From Rhizobium sp. 9140 (GTDB lineage Bacteria > Pseudomonadota > Alphaproteobacteria > Rhizobiales > Rhizobiaceae), in NCBI RefSeq assembly GCF_900067135.1, contig NZ_FJUR01000002.1, positions 1 to 64,000 of the forward strand: a stretch of DNA of 64,000 nt, in the 5' to 3' direction. The translations under genes and the position numbers were made by a program. The notes under the pieces are model-generated. The model had not been told where the DNA came from. It saw only the letters and a program-made list of their open reading frames with translations, and did no database searches. How positions within the stretch are numbered: the first letter of the stretch is position 1; the number at the start of each line of letters is the position of its first letter. Positions 35,087 through 43,760 of the stretch are shown here, piece after piece.

Positions 35087-35364
35087 TATCCGCGCCCGTG
35101 CATTTTCGTCTCTATGTGGCAGGCACGGCCCCGCATTCGCAGCGGGCCGCAGCCAACCTGCGCGCGTTCTGCGCAGCGCATCTCGGCGATCGACATGAAA
35201 TCGAGGTCATCGATCTCTTCGGCGATCCCCTCCGCGCCCTGACAGACAAAGTTCTCCTGACGCCGACGCTCGTCGTCGACAACTCGGGTACGATCCGGCG
35301 GATCGTCGGCGATCTCAGCGAAACGTCCATGTTGCTGGACTTCGTCGAAGGTGGAGCGACGTGA
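35083..35364 (+). CDS. kaiB: KaiB-like protein
   Basis: A 93-residue thioredoxin-fold KaiB: FRLYVAGTAPHSQRAAANLR, then EIEVIDLFGDPLRAL, VLLTPTLVVD and a C-terminal VGDLSETSMLLDFVE. The LTPTLV segment is the family's fold-switching region. GTG start at 35083 overlaps the kaiC stop, and its own stop overlaps the kinase gene (GTGA), so kaiC, kaiB and the kinase are made together. KaiB binds phosphorylated KaiC and sequesters output proteins in cyanobacteria; here it may gate the adjacent kinase. Confidence 0.9.
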   Translation: MISAPVHFRLYVAGTAPHSQRAAANLRAFCAAHLGDRHEIEVIDLFGDPLRALTDKVLLTPTLVVDNSGTIRRIVGDLSETSMLLDFVEGGAT

Positions 35365-37079
35365 GCGCGCGACAGGCGCTCACCGAAAGCGGAACGGACG
35401 AACTCACGCTGCTCATCGAACTGTTGCAGGAGACGCAGCAGCGCATCATGACGCTGACGGACGGCCTGGTCGATGCCGTCATGCCTGCCTCCGGGAACCT
35501 GTTGCTTCTGCCGGAAACACAGACCCATTTCCGCGATCAGGCGATGGCGTATCAGGCCTTCGCGGCCGAGCGTACCGCCATTCTCGATGCACTGCCGGCC
35601 CATGTCGCGCTTTTGAGCGCGACGGGTGAGATTCGGACCGTCAATGCCGTGTGGCTGGCGTTCGCCGATCAGCTCTCGCCCGTGCCGGGACTGGCGGTCG
35701 GCACGGTCTACGCCGATTTCTGGAGCACGCCGGAGGCGTTCGGTACCCTTGATGTAGACGCTGTCCGCTCGTCCGTCGCCGCCGTTCTCCGCCGCGAACG
35801 CCGGCTGCTCGACGTCGAATATTGCCTGCATCTTCGTCCCTCCAAGCCCTGGTTCCGTCTTGTCGTCGCGTCGCTGGCCGACGATGCGGAACGCGGCGCC
35901 GTCGTCATGCACATCAATATCACCGAGCAGAAGGCGAACGAGGAGAAGGTCCGGCAGATGCAGCGTCTCGATGCGCTGGGTCAGCTGACCGGGGGCGTGG
36001 CACATGATTTCAACAATCTGCTCATGGTCATTATGGGGAACGGCGAGGCCCTTCTCAGCAGTCTTGCAGAAGACGAGCAGCGGCGCGACTGGGCGGAACT
36101 GATCGTTCTCGCGTCCGAGAAAGGTGCCGCTCTCACCAATCGCCTGCTGGCTTTTGCAAGACGTCAAGCTCTCGTGCCGGAAACCATCGACCTGTCGGCC
36201 CTGCTCGCAGGTGTCGTCCTGCTCCTTCATCGCACGATCGGTGAACATATTACGATCACGGTTCCCGCCTTCAACGGTCCCTGTCACGTCCGCGCCGATC
36301 GCTCCCAGCTCGAAAACGCCGTCATCAACCTCTGCATCAATGCGCGGGACGCCATGCCGCACGGCGGCTCCATCACGCTCAATCTGGCAAGCCGCAGCAT
36401 TCTTGCAGAGGACAAACCGCCTGCCACCGACCTGCCGCCCGGAGACTATGTCGTCCTAACGGTCTCCGATACGGGCAGCGGCATGGCTGCCGCAACGTTG
36501 ATGCGGTCCTGTGAACCGTTCTTCACGACGAAGGCAATGGGGAAGGGGACGGGCCTCGGCCTCAGCGTCGTCTACGGCTTCATCAAGCAGTCGAGTGGCG
36601 CGATCTCTATCGACTCCGTCCTGGGTGCGGGAACCGATGTTCACCTTTGGCTTCCATGCGTTCCGAAACCGGTGGCGAACGTGGAAAGCGGACCCAAGGC
36701 ACGGGACGGCGTCAAGGGCCAGCGAATCCTGCTGGCGGAAGACGATCCGCTGGTCGCCCGCTCCGTTCGTCAGCAACTGATCGGCTTCGGCTATCAGGTC
36801 GTCAGTGTTTCGAATGGTTCCGAGGCGCTAGACTACCTTGCGCAGGATGCGGCGTTCGATCTGGTTTTTACTGACATCGTCATGCCGGGCGGCGTGAGCG
36901 GGCTCGAACTGGTCCGTGACGCCGGGCGTCTCTATCCGCATCTGAAATTCCTGCTGACATCGGGCTATGCCGATGCGCTCGACGATGCCTTGCGGGCGCG
37001 TCTCGCTGGCAGCCTTCTCGCCAAACCCTACAAGCGCTCCGCACTGGCGGAGAAACTCGACATCTTGCTCCGGCCATGA
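35361..37079 (+). CDS. PAS-containing hybrid histidine kinase of the kai operon
   Basis: A 572-residue soluble kinase with an N-terminal helical segment, a PAS-like sensor (about residues 68-190), and a HisKA domain with phospho-His215 in GGVAHDFNNLLMVI. The ATPase domain has N-box NAVINLCINARDAMP, G1 VSDTGSGM and G2 GKGTGLGLSVV. A C-terminal receiver carries Asp505 in LVFTDIVMPGG. No membrane helix. It is co-translated with kaiB. In KaiBC operons of other bacteria an adjacent kinase is the probable output reader, as SasA is in cyanobacteria; the link here is by synteny. The receiver may relay to the response regulator encoded 75 bases downstream. Confidence 0.92.
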   Translation: MSARQALTESGTDELTLLIELLQETQQRIMTLTDGLVDAVMPASGNLLLLPETQTHFRDQAMAYQAFAAERTAILDALPAHVALLSATGEIRTVNAVWLAFADQLSPVPGLAVGTVYADFWSTPEAFGTLDVDAVRSSVAAVLRRERRLLDVEYCLHLRPSKPWFRLVVASLADDAERGAVVMHINITEQKANEEKVRQMQRLDALGQLTGGVAHDFNNLLMVIMGNGEALLSSLAEDEQRRDWAELIVLASEKGAALTNRLLAFARRQALVPETIDLSALLAGVVLLLHRTIGEHITITVPAFNGPCHVRADRSQLENAVINLCINARDAMPHGGSITLNLASRSILAEDKPPATDLPPGDYVVLTVSDTGSGMAAATLMRSCEPFFTTKAMGKGTGLGLSVVYGFIKQSSGAISIDSVLGAGTDVHLWLPCVPKPVANVESGPKARDGVKGQRILLAEDDPLVARSVRQQLIGFGYQVVSVSNGSEALDYLAQDAAFDLVFTDIVMPGGVSGLELVRDAGRLYPHLKFLLTSGYADALDDALRARLAGSLLAKPYKRSALAEKLDILLRP

Positions 37080-37154
37080 CCGGCAGACGCCGAACACTCA
37101 ACGAGCGCCCGATTGCAGGACGATATGCATAGAGAGAAAGCAGCATGAACTGAC

Positions 37155-37856
37155 ATGGATATTCTGATCATCGAAGACGACGTTCTCATTGCGAAGACAA
37201 TGAAAAGCACGTGGCCGGTTGCCGGCGACACGCTGCAGGTCGTCTCGACCTACGCGCAATCCCTCAGCCTGATCACGGGGCCGGAGTTGATGCTGTTCGA
37301 CGCCGTGGTGCTCGACATTCATCTCCCGGACGGCGATGGTCTCGGCATCCTTCGCACGATCCGGGCGCATTCGACGGTGCCGATCGTGATGATTTCGGGG
37401 ACGGGTACGCCCGATACGCGTGCGGGCGTCTTCGATGTCGGTGCGGACGACTACCTGATGAAGCCCTTCTCCGTTCGAGAGTTGCAGGCCCGGGTGGCGC
37501 GACTGGTCACCGTCCGCAAGGCCGCTCAGCCGGAAGGGCTCACGGGCGCCTTCCTGGTCGATCGTGTCGAATGCGATCTCCAGATCCGGCATCTCATTCT
37601 CGGGACGGCCGTCGAATCGCTGACGGACGCCGAAGCCCGTATTCTCGGTTACCTCCACGCCAATGCCGGCAGGACCTGCAGCAAATCGGCCATCTACAAG
37701 CATGCCTTCTTCCGTGCGTTCAATCCTGCGGACAAGACGCTCGATGTCTATGTCGGACGCATCCGACGGAAACTTTCCGCGCTCGATGCTCAGAGCGCCC
37801 TCCATCTTCAGACGGCGCGCGGGGTCGGCTACCGGCTGGAAGCGTCGCAGCGCTGA
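37155..37856 (+). CDS. OmpR-family winged-helix response regulator
   Basis: A 233-residue transcription factor. Receiver: IIEDDVLIAKTM, phospho-acceptor Asp54 in AVVLDIHLPDGDGLG, Lys in LMKPFSVREL. DNA-binding winged helix in the last 100 residues: ESLTDAEARILGYLHANAGR, then YVGRIRRKLSALD and the final LQTARGVGYRLE. It follows the kai-operon kinase by 75 bases on the same strand and is the likely DNA-binding output of that kinase, analogous in position to RpaA of the cyanobacterial clock. The target genes are unknown. Confidence 0.9.
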   Translation: MDILIIEDDVLIAKTMKSTWPVAGDTLQVVSTYAQSLSLITGPELMLFDAVVLDIHLPDGDGLGILRTIRAHSTVPIVMISGTGTPDTRAGVFDVGADDYLMKPFSVRELQARVARLVTVRKAAQPEGLTGAFLVDRVECDLQIRHLILGTAVESLTDAEARILGYLHANAGRTCSKSAIYKHAFFRAFNPADKTLDVYVGRIRRKLSALDAQSALHLQTARGVGYRLEASQR

Positions 37857-37881
37857 CAGGCAGGCTGCGACCGCGGCCCGA

Positions 37882-38045
37882 CTACATCGTTGCGTGTGCG
37901 CGGAAGGTCGAGAACGAGATCATCGACGGATGGAGCCGCGTATCCATGTGGCTGTCGCTGTTCGCCCTGGCGCCTGCCGAACGACGTGTATTGAGGCGCA
38001 GGCCGAGCGCTTCCAGCGCCCTGAGCTGTTCGGTCTGAACCGAAG
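37882..38045 (-). pseudogene. 3' half of an unknown gene split by the IS21 element
   Basis: In the minus frame stopping at 37882 this codes for EQLRALEALGLRLNTRRSAG and a tail ending HATM. If the IS and one target copy (CCGAAG) are removed, this reads in frame after HSEEDLAALSS of the other half at 40552-41056, as expected if one gene was interrupted. The stop lies 25 bases from the convergent response-regulator gene. The last 30 residues are not clearly structured, so the true C-terminus is less sure than the split itself. Confidence 0.65.
38040..38045. repeat. Left target-site duplication of the IS21 element (CCGAAG)
   Basis: CCGAAG immediately precedes the element's TG end and is repeated exactly after its CA end at 40552-40557. 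Six bases fits the range of duplications made by IS21-family elements. Confidence 0.8.
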
Positions 38046-38096
38046 TGTCAACGGCGGAGTAAAATCCTGCCACGCGGCGGCGCAAAAGTCGGCCAC
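38046..38096 (+). repeat. Left terminal repeats of the IS21 element
   Basis: The outer repeat (38046-38074) begins TGTCAACGGCGGAGTAAAAT. The inner repeat (38077-38096) is CGGCGCAAAAGTCGGCCAC-like, matching its right-end partner but for one base. These are the likely IstA binding sites. Confidence 0.75.
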
Positions 38097-38177
38097 TTGT
38101 GGCGCGCGCATGAGACCGCCGGGAGGGCTTAGGCCCGAGCGGGGGTCTCATGCGCGCGTTGCGATTTTCGAAGGGCG

Positions 38178-38936
38178 TCAGCCGGCCTTTCGGGCGCGGC
38201 TTTGGGCGAGACGATAGCTGTCGCCGTTCATCTCGAGGATGCTGACGTGATGGGTGATGCGGTCGAGCAAAGCGCCGGTCAGGCGCTCGGACCCCAAGGT
38301 TTCCGTCCATTCGTCAAAAGGAAGGTTGCTGGTGATCAGGGTCGCGCCTCGCTCGTATCGTTGCGAGATCAGCTCGAACAGCAATTCCGCGCCGGTCTTT
38401 GACAGCGGCACGAAGCCCAGTTCATCGATGATCAACAGCTGGTAGGCGGCCATCTGCTTCTGGAACCGGATGAGACGCCGCTCGTCGCGCGCCTCCATCA
38501 TCTCGCTGACCAGTGCGGCCGCTGTCGTGAACCCAACGGACAGGCCCTTCTGGCAGGCGGCCAGGCCGAGGCCGAGCGCCACATGGGTCTTGCCCGTGCC
38601 GCTGGGGCCGAGAGCGATAACGTTCTCCCTGCGCTCGATCCATTCGCAGCGCGCCAGTTCCAGCACCTGCATCCTGTTCAGCTTTGGGATGGCGGCGAAG
38701 TCGAAACTGTCGAGGCTTTTGACGACCGGGAACCTGGCCGCCTTGATGCGACGCTCGACCTTGCGACGGTCCCGTTCGATCATCTCCCGCTCGGCAAGCC
38801 GGGTGAGGTATCCGACATGATCGACGCCTTCGGTGGCGCACAGCCGGGCCAGCTTCTGGTACTCGCGCTGGAAACTCGGCAGCTTCAGGGTTTTGAGATA
38901 ATGGGTGAGAAGGATCTCGGGTGCTTGGGTGTTCAT
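38178..38936 (-). CDS. istB: IS21 helper ATPase IstB
   Basis: A 252-residue AAA+ protein that assists the IstA transposase in target choice. Walker A GPSGTGKTHVALGLGLAA near residue 109, Walker B LLIIDELGFVPLS, sensor TLITSNLPFDEW and ERLTGALLDRITHH are all standard for the family. ATG 38936 overlaps the istA stop as ATGA; the upstream in-frame start at 39065 lies inside istA and is rejected. Length and motifs are intact, so it should be active. Confidence 0.95.
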   Translation of the reverse strand: MNTQAPEILLTHYLKTLKLPSFQREYQKLARLCATEGVDHVGYLTRLAEREMIERDRRKVERRIKAARFPVVKSLDSFDFAAIPKLNRMQVLELARCEWIERRENVIALGPSGTGKTHVALGLGLAACQKGLSVGFTTAAALVSEMMEARDERRLIRFQKQMAAYQLLIIDELGFVPLSKTGAELLFELISQRYERGATLITSNLPFDEWTETLGSERLTGALLDRITHHVSILEMNGDSYRLAQSRARKAG

Positions 38937-40429
38937 GCGACTTCTCCCGCATCCGACGACAGGAGACGCATATACGCCTTCGCCGATGTCGTCTCGACCG
39001 TCGCCCTCGGCAAATACGGGTAGATGGACAGGTCCAGTCTGGGCGGCCGGCGTTCCACCCGGCACAGGATCAGATGCTTGACGGCGTCAAAGCCAATGGC
39101 GCCAAGCTGGATCGCCTGCTTCACCGCCGCATGCAGATCGGCGAGTTCGAAGCTCTCCAGCAGGCGGAGGACCTGCACGTACTCACGCCGGCCGTGTTTG
39201 GCCATGCGGCCTTCCATCAACCGGCGCAGCGTAGCGAACTCTTGCGGCAAGTCCCAGCCCTGGAGGGGCGCTGCCTGATCCAGCGAATTGATCTTCTGCT
39301 CGATCAGCGGCAGGTAATGGACAGGATCGAAGACGACGTCTTCCCGTTCCCAGCACCGAGGATGGCGGGCGATGATCTCGCCACGGCCACCAATGACCAC
39401 TTCGTTGACATAGCCGCGCACCCACACATCCTGATGGCCATAGGCGACCGGGACGGAATAGTCGTTGGTCTTGTAGCGCACCAGCGACTGCGCCGTCACC
39501 TTGGCACTTGCCTGGTCGCAGGCATCAAATGGCGAGGCTGGCAAGGCGCGCATGGCAGCCAGATCGCGCCGCAAGCGCTCGCCGATCGTCTCGCTCTCGC
39601 CGCGCAGCCTGTCGCGCTGGCGCTTCCGGCACTGCTCCTCCAGAAAGGTGTTGAACGCCTCCCATGTCGCAAACTGCGGGATCGGTACCATGAAGTTGCG
39701 CCGGGCATAGCCGACGAGACCCTCGACGTTCCCCTTGTCGTTGCCCTTGCCGGGACGGCCATAGCGATCCCGGATAAGGTAGTGGGACAGGAAGCCGCTG
39801 AACAACGTCGCGCGCTTGCGGGTGCCGTCAGGCAAAATCTTCGCCACCAGGCAACGGTCGTTGTCGTAGACGATCGATTGCGGCACGGCGCCGAAGAAAG
39901 CGAACGCATGGACATGGCCATCGACCCAGGCCTCGGCCACTGCCGCCGGATAGGCCCGCACGTAGCAGCCGTCGCTGTGCGGAAGGTCGAGCACGAAGAA
40001 ATGCGCCTTCTGCTCGACACCGCCGATGACCACCATCGCCTCACCGAAATCGGCCTGCGCATGGCCGGGCGGATGCGACAGCGGCACGAACACTTCCTGG
40101 CGGCGCTGATCCCGCTCGCGCATGTAATCCTTGATGATCGTATAGCCGCCAGTGAACCCGCATTCGTCTCGAAGCCGGTCAAACACCCGCTTGGCCGTAT
40201 GGCGCTGCTTGCGCGGCACTTGTCTGTCTTCGTCCAGCCAGTGATCGATCGTCGAGACAAACGCATCCAGCTTGGGCCGCCGGATCGGTGATTGTCGCTG
40301 ATAGCCAGGTGGCGTCGAATAGGACAGCATCTTGGAAACGCTGTCGCGCGATATGTTGAAATGCTTTGCAGCCTGACGCCGGCTCATGCCTTCCGAGCAA
40401 GCCAGTCGAACCTTCAGATATAATTCCAC
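38933..40429 (-). CDS. istA: IS21 transposase IstA
   Basis: A 498-residue DDE transposase. An N-terminal helix-turn-helix (MSRRQAAKHFNISRDSVSKM) is followed by the catalytic core: first Asp in HAQADFGEAMV, second in SIVYDNDRCLV, Glu in GNDKGNVEGLVGYARRNF. The C-terminal domain is beta-rich (YSVPVAYGHQDVWVRGYV). It starts at GTG 40429. No stop or frameshift is seen. It overlaps istB by four bases. Confidence 0.95.
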   Translation of the reverse strand: MELYLKVRLACSEGMSRRQAAKHFNISRDSVSKMLSYSTPPGYQRQSPIRRPKLDAFVSTIDHWLDEDRQVPRKQRHTAKRVFDRLRDECGFTGGYTIIKDYMRERDQRRQEVFVPLSHPPGHAQADFGEAMVVIGGVEQKAHFFVLDLPHSDGCYVRAYPAAVAEAWVDGHVHAFAFFGAVPQSIVYDNDRCLVAKILPDGTRKRATLFSGFLSHYLIRDRYGRPGKGNDKGNVEGLVGYARRNFMVPIPQFATWEAFNTFLEEQCRKRQRDRLRGESETIGERLRRDLAAMRALPASPFDACDQASAKVTAQSLVRYKTNDYSVPVAYGHQDVWVRGYVNEVVIGGRGEIIARHPRCWEREDVVFDPVHYLPLIEQKINSLDQAAPLQGWDLPQEFATLRRLMEGRMAKHGRREYVQVLRLLESFELADLHAAVKQAIQLGAIGFDAVKHLILCRVERRPPRLDLSIYPYLPRATVETTSAKAYMRLLSSDAGEVA

Positions 40430-40476
40430 GGTATAGATCCCCAGGCCCTCCTGCGCTCATTGCAGAAGAGAAATAG

Positions 40477-40551
40477 GTGGCCGACTTTTACGCCGCCCGA
40501 AGCGGGACAATCCCGCCGCTACCGTGGTCTAATTTTGCACCGCCGCTCTCA
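40477..40551 (-). repeat. Right terminal repeats of the IS21 element
   Basis: The inner repeat (40477-40497, GTGGCCGACTTTTACGCCGC on the plus strand) is the inverse of the left inner repeat. The outer repeat (40522-40551) ends in GCCGCTCTCA. The pair brackets the transposon end. Confidence 0.75.
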
Positions 40552-40557
40552 CCGAAG
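40552..40557. repeat. Right target-site duplication of the IS21 element (CCGAAG)
   Basis: Exact copy of 38040-38045, directly after the CA end of the element. Confidence 0.8.
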
Positions 40558-41056
40558 ACAGGGCCGCAAGATCTTCTTCCGAATGGGTCACCTGAACGCG
40601 CTTGAAGAGGTCCGGCGTGTGCTGTGCGATGATCCGCAGTTCCCCGCCCAGGGTCGCCAAAGCCGCCGCATCCACAGGAATTTCAAACTGCGCGCGAGAA
40701 TCTTTTGACGGCATGTCGCGCAGCTTTTCCTGAACCAGCGAGAGGTTGCAGAGAAACAGCGTGCGCGCTTGCTCGATGTTCATGGCCGCGAGAAGTTTGT
40801 CCGAGGCAACGGTTCCGAGGCCGCGATGTTGCAGGCTGTTCACCAGTCGAAGCGAGGCTGTGCTTGAGCCGCTGGCACCCTGCGGTGCAAACGAGGTCGA
40901 TAGGGCACCGCTCCAGACAGCATCGAAAATGTCGATCCGCTGCAGTGCGGTGACTGATTCCCGATCCAGCCGGCTGTTGCCTTGCCGTGGCATCTCCGCC
41001 TTCATGTCGAAGCCCTGGAATGAGTTTGTCTTTGGTTCGAAAGCCTGGCCGATCAT
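40552..41056 (-). pseudogene. 5' half of an unknown gene split by the IS21 element
   Basis: Starts at ATG 41056 (MIGQAFEPKTNSF), with GGAG seven bases upstream; ATG 41062 is too close to that site. About 168 residues run to HSEEDLAALSS, where the IS begins; inside the element the frame adds VRAAVQN and stops at 40529. The restored gene would code for about 220 residues, largely helical (MNIEQARTLFLCNLSLVQEK), with no signal peptide and no family I recognise. It is convergent with the kai-linked response regulator. Loss of the last 50 residues may or may not abolish function. Confidence 0.65.
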
Positions 41057-41362
41057 TGTCATGCTCCATTTCTATCTTGGCTGGATCATGCAGCGGGCGA
41101 CTTAACCGACTCTCATGGAATAGTAAAAAACAGTAAACAGCCTTGAAGGTGGACGTCTGCAAGTTTGGCCGGCGTATAACAAATTTGAAAGACGGGTATC
41201 TCTCGCCTTTCGAATATTGGTGGTTGCCGAACGTGCGGGGGAATGCAAGATGCGGCCCGAGACTTCAGGTTGCATATGCGCAAGCCGTTATGCACCCCGG
41301 GAACTTCGTGAGGCGGAGAGGGTTCGGCGGCGTTTATCCGAGCGGACAAAGAGGAGAAAGAG
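41057..41362. other. Promoter region of the molybdopterin oxidoreductase gene
   Basis: About 306 bases between two divergent genes. AT-richer around 41115-41215; no ORF is convincing. It probably carries both promoters. Confidence 0.4.
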
Positions 41363-43663
41363 ATGGCTGACGGACGCAAGGCAGCGCCACAACAACCACC
41401 GGCAGGCGGGTGGGGAGCACTGAATGCGGTCGAGCAGCATCTAAGCAAGCAGCAGATTCTCCTGAAGGGCAATCGTGCGCTTTTATCGATGAACAAGCCC
41501 GGCGGCTTCGATTGCCCCAGTTGCGCATGGCCCGATCCCGAAAAGCCGCATTTTGCCGAATATTGCGAAAACGGTGCCAAGGCCGTCGCCTGGGAGGCGA
41601 CAAAGAAGCGGACAGGGCCGGATTTCTTTTCGGCGAACCGGGTCGAGGACCTGAAGGCCTGGAGCGATCATGAGCTGGAGGCGCATGGCCGCCTGACGCA
41701 TCCAATGCGCTATGACGCTGCAACGGACACCTATCAACCGGTGGACTGGTCGGTCGCACTGGCCGAAATCGGGGGCACGCTGCGCAACCTCGATCCGAAG
41801 CGCGTCGAGTTCTACACATCCGGGCGAGCCTCGAACGAGGCGGCTTTCCTTTGGCAGCTTCACGGACGGCTTCTCGGCACGAACAATTTCCCCGATTGCT
41901 CGGATATGTGCCACGCGACGACGACGGTCGCGCTGCCGGAGAGCATCGGCATCGGCAAGGGCACGGTGACGCTGGAGGACTGGGAGCACTGCGACGCGCT
42001 CTTCATCATCGGCCAGAACCCCGGCACGAACAGCCCGAGGATGATGACCTATCTGCACGACATGGCCAAGCGCGGCGTGCCGATCGTCACCTTCAACCCG
42101 CTAAAGGAGCGGGCGCTTTTGCGGTTCACCGACCCGCAGAGTCCGGTCGAGATGTTGACGGGCAGGGGGCAGACGATCAGCTCGAACTATTTCCAGCTGC
42201 GCACCGGCGGCGACATCATGGCCATGCAGGGCATCTGCAAAGCGGTGATCGCTGCCGACGATGCGGCGCTCGCGTCGGGGGGCAAGCGAATCCTCGATAC
42301 CGCGTTTCTGGAAGAGCATACTGCGGGATTTGCGGCCTTTGCCGACTTCATCCGCAATCTCGGCTGGGACGAGATCGAGCGTTACACGGCGCTGCGTCGC
42401 GAGCAGCTAGAGCAGGCCGCAGACATCTATATGAAAGCCGAGCGGGTCATCGCCTGCTGGGGCATGGGCATCACCCAGCACAGGCACGGCGGCGATGCGT
42501 TGCAGCAGATCCTCAATCTGTTGTTCCTGCGCGGAAATATCGGCCGTCTCGGCGCAGGGGCATGCCCGATCCGTGGACATTCGAACGTCCAGGGCGACCG
42601 CACGGTCGGGATCAACAAGACGCCGACAGAGGAATTTCTCGCGCAACTCGACGCGGCTTTCGGCTTCGTCAGCCCGCGCGAGCATGGTCACGATACGGCC
42701 GAGTGCTGCGAGGCTATTCTGCGAGGGGAGGTCGACGCGTTTCTGGCGCTGGGCGGCAATTTCTTCCGCGCGATCCCGGATATCGAGCGGATTGCGGAGA
42801 AGGTGCCCGAGATCGGGCTAACAGTGCATATCGCGACGAAGCTCAACCGCAGCCACCTCATCCATGGCAAACAGGCCTACATTCTCCCGGCGCTCGGCCG
42901 GACGGAACTCGATCTGCAGCAAGGCGTGGCCCAGACGGTGACGGTCGAGGACAGCTTCTCGATGGTGCATGGCTCTACGGGGCGCCTGATGCCGGCGAGC
43001 GAGCATTGCCGCTCCGAGCCCTGGATCGTCGCGAGCCTTGCCAAGGCCACCGTCGCGGATCGCGCATCCATCGACTGGGACGGGCTCGTTGCCGACTACG
43101 ACCGCATCCGCGACAAGATCGAGCAGGTGCTTCCCGAACAGTTCCGCGACTACAATATCCGCATCGGCAAGCCCGGTGGCTTCCGCCTGCCGAACGGCGC
43201 GAGCGAGCGGCGCTGGGCAACGCCGACGGGCAAGGCGAACTTCCTGTTCAATCCGGACCTCAAGGACCAGAACGAGGATGCGCCGCAAAGGCCGCACCTT
43301 CAGCTGATGACGCTGCGTAGCCACGACCAGTTCAATACAACGATCTATTCCAACAACGACCGGTATCGCGGCATATCCGGAGACCGGATGGTGGTCTTCA
43401 TGAACGAGAAGGACATGGCGGCGCTCGGGGTGTCGGAAGGAACGGTCGTCGATTTCGCAGCCGTCGCGGCCGATGGCATCGAACGACGGGCGGGCGGCTT
43501 CAAGGTCGTGGCCTACGACCTCCCGCAGGGTTGCTGTGCGGCCTATTATCCCGAGACGAACGGACTGTTGTCCCTGTCGCATCGCGATACGCGCAGTAAC
43601 ACGCCGGCTGCCAAATCCGTGCCCGTGGTCATCACCCGGGCGCAGCCTGGGATGGCTGCTTGA
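41363..43663 (+). CDS. FdhF/YdeP-family molybdopterin oxidoreductase
   Basis: A 766-residue DMSO-reductase-superfamily enzyme of the YdeP type. N-terminal CPSCAWPDPEK and AEYCENGAKAVAWE are hallmark segments, with cysteines that could hold an iron-sulfur cluster. The Mo-cofactor region has FYTSGRASNEAAFLWQL, DMCHATTTVALP, IGQNPGTNSPRMM and RGNIGRLGAGACPIRGHSNVQ. The C-terminal cofactor-binding part has LMTLRSHDQFNTTIY and ends near PVVITRAQPG. GGAGAAAGAG gives a strong ribosome site at ATG 41363. No fdhD or electron-transfer partner is adjacent. The substrate of this family is not settled; in enterics YdeP is linked with acid resistance. Confidence 0.88.
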   Translation: MADGRKAAPQQPPAGGWGALNAVEQHLSKQQILLKGNRALLSMNKPGGFDCPSCAWPDPEKPHFAEYCENGAKAVAWEATKKRTGPDFFSANRVEDLKAWSDHELEAHGRLTHPMRYDAATDTYQPVDWSVALAEIGGTLRNLDPKRVEFYTSGRASNEAAFLWQLHGRLLGTNNFPDCSDMCHATTTVALPESIGIGKGTVTLEDWEHCDALFIIGQNPGTNSPRMMTYLHDMAKRGVPIVTFNPLKERALLRFTDPQSPVEMLTGRGQTISSNYFQLRTGGDIMAMQGICKAVIAADDAALASGGKRILDTAFLEEHTAGFAAFADFIRNLGWDEIERYTALRREQLEQAADIYMKAERVIACWGMGITQHRHGGDALQQILNLLFLRGNIGRLGAGACPIRGHSNVQGDRTVGINKTPTEEFLAQLDAAFGFVSPREHGHDTAECCEAILRGEVDAFLALGGNFFRAIPDIERIAEKVPEIGLTVHIATKLNRSHLIHGKQAYILPALGRTELDLQQGVAQTVTVEDSFSMVHGSTGRLMPASEHCRSEPWIVASLAKATVADRASIDWDGLVADYDRIRDKIEQVLPEQFRDYNIRIGKPGGFRLPNGASERRWATPTGKANFLFNPDLKDQNEDAPQRPHLQLMTLRSHDQFNTTIYSNNDRYRGISGDRMVVFMNEKDMAALGVSEGTVVDFAAVAADGIERRAGGFKVVAYDLPQGCCAAYYPETNGLLSLSHRDTRSNTPAAKSVPVVITRAQPGMAA

Positions 43664-43760
43664 AGCTGGCCGGAAGTGTTCGAATTTGTGCCGACCGCTC
43701 ATGCCCCAGCCTGAGTGTCGGATGCCGACGCTCGGACGACGACTTGGAACCTCCTAAGCC

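Larger units (their letters stand above)
38046..40551. mobile_element. IS21-family insertion sequence, complete
   Basis: About 2.5 kb bounded by TG at 38046 and CA at 40550-40551 and flanked by the direct repeat CCGAAG. The ends carry imperfect outer repeats (CGGCGGAGTAAAAT on the left against CGGCGGTGCAAAAT on the right, read inward) and a second, almost identical inner pair (GGCGGCG-C/T-AAAAGTCGGCCAC). Multiple terminal repeats are typical of IS21. It holds istA and istB in the usual overlapping order, both intact, so the element may still be mobile. It has split a resident gene. Confidence 0.93.
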
